The notes under the pieces were generated by a model. The model saw only the letters and a program-made list of their open reading frames with translations, was not told the origin of the DNA and made no database searches. A program made the position numbers and the translations under genes. Shown in pieces: positions 1 to 8,941 of a DNA stretch of 33,097 nt. How positions within the stretch are numbered: the first letter of the stretch is position 1; each line of letters starts with the position of its first letter. Origin of the DNA: an uncultured Bacteroidales bacterium (GTDB lineage: Bacteria; Bacteroidota; Bacteroidia; Bacteroidales; Paludibacteraceae); contig CAIKVR010000413.1 of the NCBI GenBank assembly GCA_903830915.1, positions 1 to 33,097 of the forward strand. The letters are read 5' to 3'.

Positions 1-50
1 CGAGTATAAATTTTAGTCAATTTAGTCAATTTAGAAACATTAAAAATAAC

Positions 51-84
51 AAATCCAGCCTTGTTTTTATACAAAGCTGGATTT
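51..84 (-). terminator. Probable terminator downstream of the DUF4395 gene
   Basis: A perfect 9-bp inverted repeat (AAATCCAGC at 51-59, GCTGGATTT at 76-84) continues after one mismatch into four more pairs (TTGT/ACAA) around a 6-nt loop. Read on the minus strand the stem is followed by a T-rich run (TGTTATTTTTAAT), which fits Rho-independent termination of the minus-strand gene that ends at 183. Read on the plus strand there is no T tract. Confidence 0.6.
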
Positions 85-182
85 GATACAACTAAAAGTT
101 TAACTCAGGGTACTCTGGTTAATAAATTAGGAGAATTATCTTCAAAAACCTGAAGATTGGATTAGCGTATTTAAGAAAGCTA

Positions 183-812
183 TTATCGAAACAGATCTAC
201 CGGTGGTTGATTGAAATTAGCTTTACACATCATGAAAGTTACAACAGCTAAGGCCACAAAGGCAATCACGATAAGTACCTGAGTCCACGATACGCGCTGG
301 ATAGCTTGTTTGTCTTTGCGCTCGCATACTTCGCCCGGGCAGTGTTGTGCTTTTTCTTTGTAGAACATATTGTAAAACAAACATCCAAGGCATATACCAA
401 AAACGGATTCAAAAAGTAGGAAAATCTGACAAATCAAGCAGATAATGCCGGTAACAGGGCTTTTTGTATTCATGAATACCAACAGCACCAGCATGGTTAC
501 TGCCAGTACCAGCCCGATTATCCATGCAAATTTCTTTTGTGCAGCGCCCACGTATTCGGGTGTCTGTTTACTGACAATCATTCGGCCGATAATGAGTGTC
601 GGTGCGTATTTTGGACTGATTAAAACCCTGACTAGAAAATCAGCCAGAAAAATAAATACGAAATACTTAATCATAAGAAAATCGCCGGTGTAAATCACCC
701 GCTGAATGGCCATAAATACAAATAAAAAGAGTATGCCTGCTGCTGCTCTTATTTCGCGCTCGTTGAGTACCGGTATGTTATAACCCGGAACTGTTTCTCC
801 AAATTGTTTCAT
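183..812 (-). CDS. DUF4395 family integral membrane protein
   Basis: This is a 209-residue membrane protein that I place in the DUF4395 family from its N-terminal pattern (NEREIRAAAG at about 17-26) followed by closely spaced hydrophobic segments. About five membrane spans are visible, near residues 24-40, 45-65, 95-114, 118-150 and 177-196. Cysteine pairs stand out: C125/C128 and C141/C144 inside the fourth hydrophobic stretch, and C158/C163 (CPGEVC) in the following loop. These could bind metal or form disulfides, but that is inference. The family has no established function; members are often found near thioredoxin- or rhodanese-like genes, which are not adjacent here. ATG start. A perfect -7 element lies about 105 bp upstream, leaving a leader that contains an intergenic repeat. 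It appears to be a single-gene unit ending at the hairpin at 51-84. Confidence 0.75.
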   Translation of the reverse strand: MKQFGETVPGYNIPVLNEREIRAAAGILFLFVFMAIQRVIYTGDFLMIKYFVFIFLADFLVRVLISPKYAPTLIIGRMIVSKQTPEYVGAAQKKFAWIIGLVLAVTMLVLLVFMNTKSPVTGIICLICQIFLLFESVFGICLGCLFYNMFYKEKAQHCPGEVCERKDKQAIQRVSWTQVLIVIAFVALAVVTFMMCKANFNQPPVDLFR

Positions 813-840
813 AAATGTTTTAAATTTGATTTCTATCCCT

Positions 841-864
841 GCCCCCTAACCCCCTTCAGGGGGA
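841..864 (-). repeat. Inverted-orientation copy of a C4/G4 intergenic repeat
   Basis: On the minus strand this reads as CCCCCT, GAA, GGGGG, then TTAGGGGGC. That is the same hairpin-plus-G-run layout as the copies at 998-1050 and 1099-1126, but in the opposite orientation. It lies in the leader of the DUF4395 gene, between its predicted promoter (917-924) and its start (812), so it would be transcribed as part of that mRNA. Confidence 0.5.
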
Positions 865-916
865 ATAAGAATGGGGATTGAGAGTAGTTGTTATTAATAA
901 TCTTTTTTGATGTCTG

Positions 917-924
917 CAAATGTA
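917..924 (-). promoter_or_regulatory. Promoter -7 element for the DUF4395 gene
   Basis: The minus strand reads TACATTTG, an exact match to the Bacteroidota -7 consensus TAnnTTTG. A TTTG lies 22 nt further upstream, a long but tolerable spacing for the -33 element. The interval 813-1123 otherwise holds only repeat elements and no convincing ORF. Confidence 0.5.
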
Positions 925-971
925 CTAATTATTTCAGATTATTGTTCAAAACCAAAAAATCATTATCCCTT

Positions 972-1126
972 ATCTGCGAAGCTGTGATTCTTAAAGTCCC
1001 CTTTCGGGGAACCAACGGTCATGACCGAAGGGAATAATTAGGGGCCATCATGCAAAAAAAATCACAACCCCGAATCTGCGAAGCTGTGATTCTTTAAGTC
1101 CCCTTTAGGGGATTTAGGGGCCATCA
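972..1126. repeat. Pair of direct intergenic repeats with CCCC-GGGG hairpins
   Basis: Two near-identical copies start at 972 and 1074, 102 bp apart. Each begins ATCTGCGAAGCTGTGATTCTT, then AAGT, then a CCCC-4 nt-GGGG hairpin (998-1009 and 1100-1111), and ends AGGGGCCATCA (1040-1050 and 1116-1126). The first copy carries about 25 extra bases that include the 12-bp palindrome CGGTCATGACCG (1016-1027). The right-hand copy ends exactly over the purL stop codon (TGA, 1126-1124), so the hairpin would lie at the very 3' end of the purL mRNA and may act as its terminator or stabiliser. The copies carry no coding potential. Confidence 0.7.
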
Positions 1127-4100
1127 ACTATGTTTTTCCACCCACTTCCGTGCATTCACAAAAGCTTCCACCCACGGGGTGATTTGGTCGTTTGCTTTGC
1201 GGTCGGCAGGATAGTGCGCCCATTGCCAGGGGAAAATAGCACGTTCGGGGTGCGGCATCATAGCCAAATGGCGACCGTTGTTTGAACAAATACCCGCCAC
1301 AGCATAGTCCGAACCGTTCGGATTGGCAGGATAACTGCTATAACTATATTTAGCAATCACATTGTATTCACTTTCGTTTTTCGGCAGGTAGAATTTTCCT
1401 TCGCCGTGAGCCACCCACACACCTAGTTTCGTTCCGCTGAGCGAACCAAGCATCACAGAGTTGTTTTCAGGAATGGTCAGTCCTACAAACTGCGATTCGA
1501 ATTTATGCGAATCGTTGTGCAACATGCGGGGTTTTACATCATGTTCTACTGTTATCAATCCAAGTTCTATCATCAGCTGACAGCCGTTACAGATACCCAG
1601 ACTCAGGGTATCATTTCGTTTATAGAAATTATCGAGTGCCAGTTTGGCTTTTTCGTTGAACAGGAAACCGCCTGCCCAGCCTTTGGCCGAACCTAATACA
1701 TCGGAGTTTGAGAATCCACCGCAGAACACAATCATATTCACATCTTCAAGCGTTTCTCGTCCCGAAGCAAGGTCGGTCATGTGAACGTCTTTCACATCGA
1801 AGCCTGCCAGATAGAGTGCGTAAGCCATTTCACGTTCGCCATTCGTTCCTTTGTCGCGGATAATAGCTGCACGAATGCCACTTTCTTTGCGGTCGGGCGA
1901 AATGCCGAACTGTGAGAATTTGCCGTTGAAACTTTCGTTGAAGGCAAACTTCAGCGTCTGGTTTTTATAATTGCTGAAACGGGACTGAGCACATATTTCA
2001 CCGCTTTGTTTGCGGTCGAGCAGGTACGAGGTCCGGAACCACAAATCGCGCATGGCATTGATGGAGAAAGAGTAAGCATCTTTCTTACGGGTAATTTCCA
2101 TTCTGCGTTCAGCAATCGGCGTGGCAATGCGGGCAAAGCCTACGCCATTTTCGGTCAGAATTTTTTCTACCGCTCTTTTGTCTTTAACCTGAATCAGTAC
2201 ACCCGGGTTTTCAGCAAAAAGCATGGTTACCAATGAGTTTTCAGCAATAAAGTCCATGTTTACGTTCAAACCGCCGGTTGCATTTCCGAAACACATTTCG
2301 AACAGTGCGGTAATTAGTCCACCTTCCGAAATATCGTGTCCGGCCAGAATAAGATTTTTGGCAATGAGTTCCTGAATGCTGTCGAAAGCCGCCTTGAAGT
2401 ATTCGGCATCTTTTACGGTGGGTACATCATCACCGATTTTATTCAGTGTTTGAGCCAGCACCGAACCGCCCAGTTTATGACTGTCGAAAGAGAAATCTAT
2501 ATAATAAACAGCAGCTTTCTCGTCGTTCACCAGTACCGGCGAAACAACTTTCTTCACATCCGAAACTTCAGCCCCGGCTGAGATAATCACTGTTCCGGGC
2601 GAGAATACTTTGTCGTCGCCGTATTTCTGAGTCATCGAAAGCGAGTCTTTTCCGGTAGGAATGTTGATACCCAATGAGCAGGCAAAATCTGAACAAGCTT
2701 CAACAGCTTTGTACAGACGGGCATCTTCACCCGGATTCTTACAGGGCCACATCCAGTTGGCACTCAGCGAAACGCTGTCTAATCCTTCTTTCAGCGGTGC
2801 CCATACAATGTTGGTTAACGCTTCGGCTATCGCCATAACAGAACCTGCTTCCGAATCGGCCATTGCCACCAGCGGTGCATGTCCGATAGATGTAGCAATT
2901 CCGCTTGTTCCGCGGAAATCAAGTGCCACGACACCCAGATCGTTTAGCGGCAACTGAATTTCTCCGGCACATTGCTGACGGGCAATTTTACCCGTTACCG
3001 AGCGGTCAACTTTGTTTGTCAACCAGTCCTTACAAGCCACCGATTCAACCTGTAGCACATTTTCAATATAGCTTTGCAGTTTGTCTTCCGAAATCTCGGG
3101 AGCTGCGTAATGTTCTTCTATCGTGTTGTCGGTTATCACCATGCGGGGTGGTTTGCCAAACATATCTTCGAGTTTCAGGTTGATAGGCGTTTGACTATCG
3201 GCCTGTTCGAATACGAAATCCATATTGCCGGTAGTTTCACCCACGACATAAAATGGGGCTCTTTCACGTTCAGCAATTTTCTTTACTTTTTCAATATCGT
3301 TTTCGCGAATTATCATTCCCATACGTTCCTGACTTTCGTTGCCCACAATTTCTTTGGCACTCAACGTGGGGTCACCCACCGGCAAAGCTGACATGTCGAT
3401 TTTTCCACCGGTAGTTTCCACCAGTTCCGATAAGCAGTTCAGGTGACCGCCTGCGCCGTGGTCGTGTATAGATACAATTGGGTTGTTTTCGGCTTCAGCC
3501 AGTGTACGAATTACATTCGAAACACGTTTTTGCATTTCAGGGTTGGCACGTTGTACAGCGTTAAGTTCAATGGCATTATCGTACGAACCAGTTTGTACCG
3601 ACGAAACGGCAGCACCGCCCATACCAATGCGATAGTTATCACCACCCATAACAACTACTTTTTCACCGACAGCCACATCACCTTTCAGCGCGTCGCGCAT
3701 AGTGCCGAAACCAACACCACCGGCCATCATGATTACTTTATCGTAACCGAATTTCTTATCGTTTTCCTGATGTTCAAATGTAAGCAATGAACCGCAGATA
3801 AGCGGTTGACCAAATTTATTTCCGAAATCGGAAGCTCCGTTCGAAGCTTTAATCAGAATTTGCTCAGGTGTCTGGTACAGCCATTTGCGGGGTGCAATAG
3901 ATTTTTCCCACTGACGACTGTTATCGTTACGTGCATACGAAGTCATATAAACCGCTGTTCCGGCAATGGGTAAGCTGGCTTTACCACCGCCCAGACGGTC
4001 ACGTATTTCACCACCGGTTCCGGTTGCAGCACCGTTGAAAGGCTCAACTGTTGTAGGGAAGTTATGAGTTTCTGCTTTCAGTGAAATAACCGAGTCAATT

Positions 4101-4825
4101 TCTTTGGTTTCAAAATAATCTGGTTTATCACCGCTGGCAGGAGCAAACTGCTCTATTTTTGGTCCGGCATTGAAAGCCACATTGTCTTTGTAGGCCGAAA
4201 CTAATTTATTAGGGTTTTCTTCTGAAGTTTTACGGATCAGTTTGAACAAAGTCATTTCTTTTTCTTCACCGTCAATCACATATTGTCCGTTGAAGATTTT
4301 GTGGCGACAGTGCTCAGAGTTTACCTGCGAAAAACCGAATACTTCACTGTCTGTCAGCTTGCGACCAACTTTTTCGCTTACGCGGTTCAGGTAATCAATT
4401 TCATCAGCACTTAGTGCCAAGCCTTCCTGATCGTTGTAAGCAGCTACATCGTCGATATACAATATTGGTTCGGGCTGTTTGTTGATAGTGAAAATATCCT
4501 GATTCAGTCCCGAATAAATACGTTCCAGCATTGGGTCATATTCCAGACTTCCCTGTACAGATGGAGTAGGAGGCATGAGCTTGTACTCTTCAATACGAAG
4601 AATGCCGCTGATTCCCATATTTTGAGTGATTTCAACGGCATTCGTACTCCAGGGAGTTATCATTTCGCGGCGCGGGCCTATATAATTCCCTGTAACGCTG
4701 GAAGTTTCGAGCAATGTTGCATTACTGAAGAGCCATTCTAATTTTCGCACGTCGTCTACTTTCAGCGGGCTGTTGGATTGTACGGCGTAAAGGTGTTGGG
4801 CAGGAGTCCGGAAGAATAAAATCAT
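1124..4825 (-). CDS. purL: Phosphoribosylformylglycinamidine synthase (PurL, large single-chain form)
   Basis: PurL catalyses the ATP- and glutamine-dependent conversion of FGAR to FGAM, the fourth step of de novo purine synthesis, in the cytosol. The 1233 residues match the long form, in which the N-terminal domain, FGAM synthetase and glutaminase are fused (about 1295 residues in E. coli). The synthetase part shows FGFSQVNSEHCRHK near 163-177, KAETHNFPT near 250-258 and a glycine-rich GAATGTGGEIRDR. The class I glutaminase domain at the C-terminus has the nucleophile C1079 in LGICNGCQ, with H1192 and E1194 in MMPHPERA. It is complete with an ATG start. Its own promoter lies about 95 bp upstream, giving a roughly 90-nt leader. 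No other purine gene is adjacent. The stop codon sits inside an intergenic repeat. Confidence 0.97.
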   Translation of the reverse strand: MILFFRTPAQHLYAVQSNSPLKVDDVRKLEWLFSNATLLETSSVTGNYIGPRREMITPWSTNAVEITQNMGISGILRIEEYKLMPPTPSVQGSLEYDPMLERIYSGLNQDIFTINKQPEPILYIDDVAAYNDQEGLALSADEIDYLNRVSEKVGRKLTDSEVFGFSQVNSEHCRHKIFNGQYVIDGEEKEMTLFKLIRKTSEENPNKLVSAYKDNVAFNAGPKIEQFAPASGDKPDYFETKEIDSVISLKAETHNFPTTVEPFNGAATGTGGEIRDRLGGGKASLPIAGTAVYMTSYARNDNSRQWEKSIAPRKWLYQTPEQILIKASNGASDFGNKFGQPLICGSLLTFEHQENDKKFGYDKVIMMAGGVGFGTMRDALKGDVAVGEKVVVMGGDNYRIGMGGAAVSSVQTGSYDNAIELNAVQRANPEMQKRVSNVIRTLAEAENNPIVSIHDHGAGGHLNCLSELVETTGGKIDMSALPVGDPTLSAKEIVGNESQERMGMIIRENDIEKVKKIAERERAPFYVVGETTGNMDFVFEQADSQTPINLKLEDMFGKPPRMVITDNTIEEHYAAPEISEDKLQSYIENVLQVESVACKDWLTNKVDRSVTGKIARQQCAGEIQLPLNDLGVVALDFRGTSGIATSIGHAPLVAMADSEAGSVMAIAEALTNIVWAPLKEGLDSVSLSANWMWPCKNPGEDARLYKAVEACSDFACSLGINIPTGKDSLSMTQKYGDDKVFSPGTVIISAGAEVSDVKKVVSPVLVNDEKAAVYYIDFSFDSHKLGGSVLAQTLNKIGDDVPTVKDAEYFKAAFDSIQELIAKNLILAGHDISEGGLITALFEMCFGNATGGLNVNMDFIAENSLVTMLFAENPGVLIQVKDKRAVEKILTENGVGFARIATPIAERRMEITRKKDAYSFSINAMRDLWFRTSYLLDRKQSGEICAQSRFSNYKNQTLKFAFNESFNGKFSQFGISPDRKESGIRAAIIRDKGTNGEREMAYALYLAGFDVKDVHMTDLASGRETLEDVNMIVFCGGFSNSDVLGSAKGWAGGFLFNEKAKLALDNFYKRNDTLSLGICNGCQLMIELGLITVEHDVKPRMLHNDSHKFESQFVGLTIPENNSVMLGSLSGTKLGVWVAHGEGKFYLPKNESEYNVIAKYSYSSYPANPNGSDYAVAGICSNNGRHLAMMPHPERAIFPWQWAHYPADRKANDQITPWVEAFVNARKWVEKHS

Positions 4826-4919
4826 AATTTATTATGTGGTTTTATGTATTTTATATTGAGGAAAAATAGCTGACAATCAGTTGTTTGAATAAACATACCG
4901 TTATCATTCAATTTGCTCG

Positions 4920-4950
4920 CAAAGATAGTGAATTATTACGGTCTCCGAAA
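4920..4950 (-). promoter_or_regulatory. purL promoter
   Basis: The minus strand carries TATCTTTG at 4927-4920, an exact TAnnTTTG -7 element, and TTTC 19 nt upstream as a three-of-four match to the -33 TTTG. The implied start site is near 4914, about 90 nt before the purL ATG. No known purine riboswitch core was recognised in that leader. Confidence 0.6.
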
Positions 4951-4988
4951 GATATCTTTTGCTAAAAAGAGAAGTATTTAGGTCTTAG

Positions 4989-5027
4989 AATAAAAAATCA
5001 GAACTCCCTTGTTAGAAAGTTCTGATT
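4989..5027 (-). terminator. Strong intrinsic terminator with no obvious parent gene
   Basis: A perfect 10-bp inverted repeat (AATCAGAACT at 4996-5005, AGTTCTGATT at 5018-5027) has a 12-nt loop. On the minus strand it is followed directly by TTTTATT. The nearest upstream minus-strand gene ends more than 300 bp away at 5334, so the hairpin ends either a long 3' UTR or a small unrecognised transcript. Confidence 0.65.
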
Positions 5028-5195
5028 CAAGCCAATGTACTTTTTGATTTTAAGCGGCTAAAACTCTCTCAACTTTTTTAGTGCTTGGGCTGGCTTTGTG
5101 AATTAATTAACGCAGAACTTACAAAAGTGTTCAATCTGAGGATGTTTTTTTTATTTCATTTTCAAACTTGACGGTTTTTTTGTGTTAGAATAATG

Positions 5196-5236
5196 AATCT
5201 GTTTTATATCATTGCGTCTATTAGATAAAACAGATT
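5196..5236. repeat. Perfect 12-bp inverted repeat
   Basis: AATCTGTTTTAT (5196-5207) is the exact reverse complement of 5225-5236, with a 17-nt spacer. It lies about 100 bp downstream of the DsbA-like gene's stop. It may be a weak terminator for that operon, but neither side has a clean T tract. Confidence 0.45.
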
Positions 5237-5333
5237 TGAAATATCTTTTTAAGATAAAAATATAAAATCCATTTTCGGCCAAACTTCTTCCAAGTTAAGA
5301 GAGGAACAATTGCAGGTGATGATTTCGATAAAT

Positions 5334-6032
5334 CTATTCGGCTATGAAACTATATGTTTGCGGTTTATGTTCAATTTCCGGGTGTTCTTTTGCCCACTCT
5401 GCAAATGACTTTTTGAGCGTCTCTAAAAATAGCGTACTTTCCTGCGCGCCACTGACACCGTATTTGCTATTGAATACAAAATATGGAACACCGCGAATGC
5501 CCAAACGACGGGCTTCTGCGATATCATTTTCAACCTGCTCGGCATTGGATTTAGTTTCAAGAATGTCGTTCAATCCTTCTGTTTTCAGACCAATATCTTT
5601 AGCCAATTGAATAAGGGTGACATTATCATCAATATTTTCACCTTCTGCAAAGTATGCTTCAAAGAGTCGTTCTTCAATTTCATTTTGTTTGCCCTGTACT
5701 TTGGCAAAATGAATAAGATTATGAGCCCTGTAGCTGTTGGCAACTATTATATTATCAAAATTATATTCCAAACCCAATGGTTTTCCGGCCTGAACAAGAC
5801 GGTGATTCATTTGTCTGGCCTGTTCTATTGGAAATCCTTTAATTTCCGAAAGATACTGATGAATGCTGATGGTTGGGTCAGTTACCAATTCAGGATTCAG
5901 TTGAAAACTTTTCCATTCTACTTCAATGTGTTCTTTTTTAGCAAATTGTGCAAGTGCATTTTCAAACTTATGTTTTCCAAGATAGCAAAACGGGCACATC
6001 ACATCACTCCATATTTCTACTTTCATATTCAT
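5334..6032 (-). CDS. DsbA family (FrnE-like) thiol oxidoreductase
   Basis: This is a 232-residue thioredoxin-fold protein of the DsbA/FrnE/2-hydroxychromene-2-carboxylate isomerase superfamily. The active-site CPFC is at residues 13-16 after a first strand (VEIWSD), a helical insertion follows, and the cis-proline loop is GVPYFVFN at about 180-187. No signal peptide is present, so it should be cytosolic like FrnE rather than periplasmic like classical DsbA. FrnE-type proteins are linked to oxidative-stress tolerance; the substrate here is unknown. Start choice is between ATG at 6032 and ATG two codons in; both leave the domain intact. It is last in the minus-strand run after the lipocalin (109-bp gap), and no clear promoter was found just upstream, so read-through from the lipocalin is likely. 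Confidence 0.85.
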   Translation of the reverse strand: MNMKVEIWSDVMCPFCYLGKHKFENALAQFAKKEHIEVEWKSFQLNPELVTDPTISIHQYLSEIKGFPIEQARQMNHRLVQAGKPLGLEYNFDNIIVANSYRAHNLIHFAKVQGKQNEIEERLFEAYFAEGENIDDNVTLIQLAKDIGLKTEGLNDILETKSNAEQVENDIAEARRLGIRGVPYFVFNSKYGVSGAQESTLFLETLKKSFAEWAKEHPEIEHKPQTYSFIAE

Positions 6033-6141
6033 TATTGCTGTTTTATTTTTACTGCTATAAACAATTGTGGAAAGTCAAAGTTCAATTTGTCAGTTTCTTT
6101 AATACTAACAGATCTGTTTAATATTTCTATTTCTGAAATTA

Positions 6142-6675
6142 TTAGTCTTGATAAACCCAAACAAGTAATGAAATGTCATAGCCAAGATCTTTGGCAATTT
6201 TTAGATAGCTTTCTTTTATGTCGCGTGGGATGGTTTTATCACGACTTAGTATCCAAAGGTAGTCAAGATTATCACCCGCCACCAATGCATACCTATATTC
6301 CTTATCCAAAGCAATAACATTGTATCCGGCATAAAAAGGACCAAAGAAAGAAACCTTTAGACGTGCAACCCTAGGTTCAGCAACAAACTTTGCTTTTCCG
6401 ATGACCTGCGACCATTTTTTTGTTTTGAAATTGTAGCCGGAATTCAGCACTTTAATACTTCCATCGGGATTGATAGAGTATTGTGCAGTGGTATTATTCA
6501 GGTCTCGTTCAAAGCGGAAATCAAAGCGGGCAATTTCGTACCAAAGGCCTAAGTATTTTTCTTTTTCAAAAGGCGTAATAGCTGTAGCACCTTTTGGAAT
6601 GCCAATACAAGAGTTGAACAAAAGTATAGAAACAATATTTACTAACGAATAGAACAAATTATTTTGAATTCTCAT
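6142..6675 (-). CDS. Blc-like bacterial lipocalin, probable lipoprotein
   Basis: This 177-residue protein is a member of the Blc/VlpA lipocalin group, small beta-barrels that bind fatty acids or lysophospholipids in the envelope. The N-terminus is a hydrophobic signal ending LLFNSC, with C23 as the likely lipidated residue, although the lipobox is not ideal. The lipocalin signature G-x-W is G43-L-W45 in YLGLWYEIAR. Typical later motifs follow: a tyrosine-rich YNVIALDKEYRYALV strand pair, then WILSRDKTIP before the C-terminal helix. The length suits the family. It has its own -7 element just downstream of the aldo/keto reductase stop, so it can be expressed separately from the upstream genes. 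In other bacteria Blc is tied to envelope stress, which fits the neighbouring detoxification genes. Confidence 0.88.
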   Translation of the reverse strand: MRIQNNLFYSLVNIVSILLFNSCIGIPKGATAITPFEKEKYLGLWYEIARFDFRFERDLNNTTAQYSINPDGSIKVLNSGYNFKTKKWSQVIGKAKFVAEPRVARLKVSFFGPFYAGYNVIALDKEYRYALVAGDNLDYLWILSRDKTIPRDIKESYLKIAKDLGYDISLLVWVYQD

Positions 6676-6766
6676 AATGTAGTATTTAAACTCCTCAGAA
6701 ACTTACCTTTAATATATTTTCAATACCAAAAACACAATTTTCTTTTTTGTAAAAAGTAATTTATAT

Positions 6767-7781
<1,015 letters not shown>

Positions 7782-7879
7782 TTAGCACACGAATTACGCT
7801 AAATGTAGAGATAATCACAGTATAAAATCATATATACTTTTAGTAATCAACGTGTTTACTTTGTGCTAATTTTTTAATA

Positions 7880-8941
7880 CTATAGTTTTTTTAATGAAGC
7901 CATATCAATCACAAAACGATAGCGCACGTCACTTTTCAGCATTCTTTCGTAGGCTTCGTTGATGTCCTTCATATTGATAATTTCGATTTCAGAAACGATA
8001 TTGTGTTCGCCACAGAAGTCGAGTAATTCTTGTGTTTCGGCAATACCGCCGATGACTGATCCGGCTACCGATTTGCGTCCCAAAATCAGTGGAACTGTAT
8101 TCAGGAATGGTTCTAATCCGCCCAGATAACCTACCAACACGATGGTACCGTTTATATTCAGGGTTGAAACATAGGGATTGATATCGTGAACATACGGAAC
8201 AGTATCGATTATCAAATCGAATTTACCTATGACTGATTTCATTTGTTCTGTCTCTGTAGAAATAATCACTTCGTTGGCTCCCAAATCCAACCCATCCTGT
8301 TTTTTGTCGGGTGTTCTTGAAAACAAGGTCACTTCGGCGCCCAGACCCTTTGCCAGCTTGATAGCCATGTGTCCCAATCCACCCAATCCTACGACGGCAA
8401 CTTTACTGCCTTTGCCCACTTTCCAATGACGGAGTGGCGACCAGGTAGTAATTCCCGCACAAAGCAACGGAGCTACAGCAGCTAAATCCAGATTTGATGG
8501 CACTTTCAATACAAAATGTTCGTCGACTACTACTTTTTCGGAATATCCGCCAAAGGTATGTCCACCCAAATGTTTATCTTTACCATTGTAAGTGCCGGTC
8601 ATTCCCGAGAAACAATATTGTTCGAGGTCGTGCTTGCAGCTGTCACATTCCCGACACGAATCTACCAAACAGCCTACAGCTGCTAAATCATCCACTTTTA
8701 GTTTGGTAACTTCACTTCCCACTTTGGTCACTTTTCCTACAATTTCGTGACCGGGAACTGCCGGATAAAGCGTTCCACCCCAATCGTTGCGAGCTGTATG
8801 CAGGTCGGAGTGACATACGCCACAATATAAAATTTCTATTTCAACGTCTTTTGCAGTAGTATCTCTGCGTTCAATTTCCATTTGTATTAAAGGCTTATCT
8901 GCTGCTTTTGTTCCAAATGCTTTTACAAAGGTTGTCTTCAT
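7880..8941 (-). CDS. Zinc-dependent NAD(P) alcohol dehydrogenase (YahK/CAD-like)
   Basis: This 353-residue medium-chain dehydrogenase/reductase of the cinnamyl-alcohol-dehydrogenase branch probably reduces aldehydes to alcohols. Catalytic zinc ligands are C43 (GVCHSD), H65-E66 (PGHE) and C161 (LCAGIT). The structural zinc site is C96, C99, C102 and C110. The Rossmann glycines are GLGGLG at 185-190, followed by LFSRT, compatible with NADPH preference as in YahK. The length is normal. The start ATG overlaps the stop of the preceding gene as ATGA (8941-8938), so translation of the two is coupled and they should form one operon under the AraC-type gene's likely control. Confidence 0.95.
   Translation of the reverse strand: MKTTFVKAFGTKAADKPLIQMEIERRDTTAKDVEIEILYCGVCHSDLHTARNDWGGTLYPAVPGHEIVGKVTKVGSEVTKLKVDDLAAVGCLVDSCRECDSCKHDLEQYCFSGMTGTYNGKDKHLGGHTFGGYSEKVVVDEHFVLKVPSNLDLAAVAPLLCAGITTWSPLRHWKVGKGSKVAVVGLGGLGHMAIKLAKGLGAEVTLFSRTPDKKQDGLDLGANEVIISTETEQMKSVIGKFDLIIDTVPYVHDINPYVSTLNINGTIVLVGYLGGLEPFLNTVPLILGRKSVAGSVIGGIAETQELLDFCGEHNIVSEIEIINMKDINEAYERMLKSDVRYRFVIDMASLKKL

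Larger units (their letters stand above)
4826..5333. other. 508-bp intergenic region between purL and the DsbA-like gene
   Basis: No full gene is visible. The region holds, from left to right, the purL promoter (4920-4950), a strong minus-strand terminator-like hairpin (4989-5027), a short open stretch on the minus strand (5050-5106, 19 codons ending TAA) that has no start codon of its own, and a perfect 12-bp inverted repeat (5196-5207 with 5225-5236). A further imperfect repeat (GAACTT, then AAGTGTTC) lies at about 5113-5131. The rest is AT-rich and featureless. Confidence 0.6.

Noticed and set aside
15..34. Two tandem copies of a 10-bp unit (TAGTCAATTT) at the left edge
   Set aside because: Too short and too few copies to support a functional repeat; possibly a chance tandem in AT-rich DNA.
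3443..3790. Open frames of 60-115 codons on the strand opposite purL, for example 3443-3790 and 3074-3391
   Set aside because: They lie entirely inside the well-supported purL gene, have no family features and no promoter, and arise from its codon pattern.
5607..6317. A 236-codon plus-strand open frame across the DsbA-like and lipocalin genes
   Set aside because: It overlaps two recognisable minus-strand genes, is rich in F, K and N as expected from antisense of AT-rich DNA, and has no recognisable domain.
7819..7838. Small inverted repeat AGTATA-N8-TATACT before the aldo/keto reductase gene as an operator
   Set aside because: Only six pairs of AT-rich sequence; such repeats are expected by chance here.
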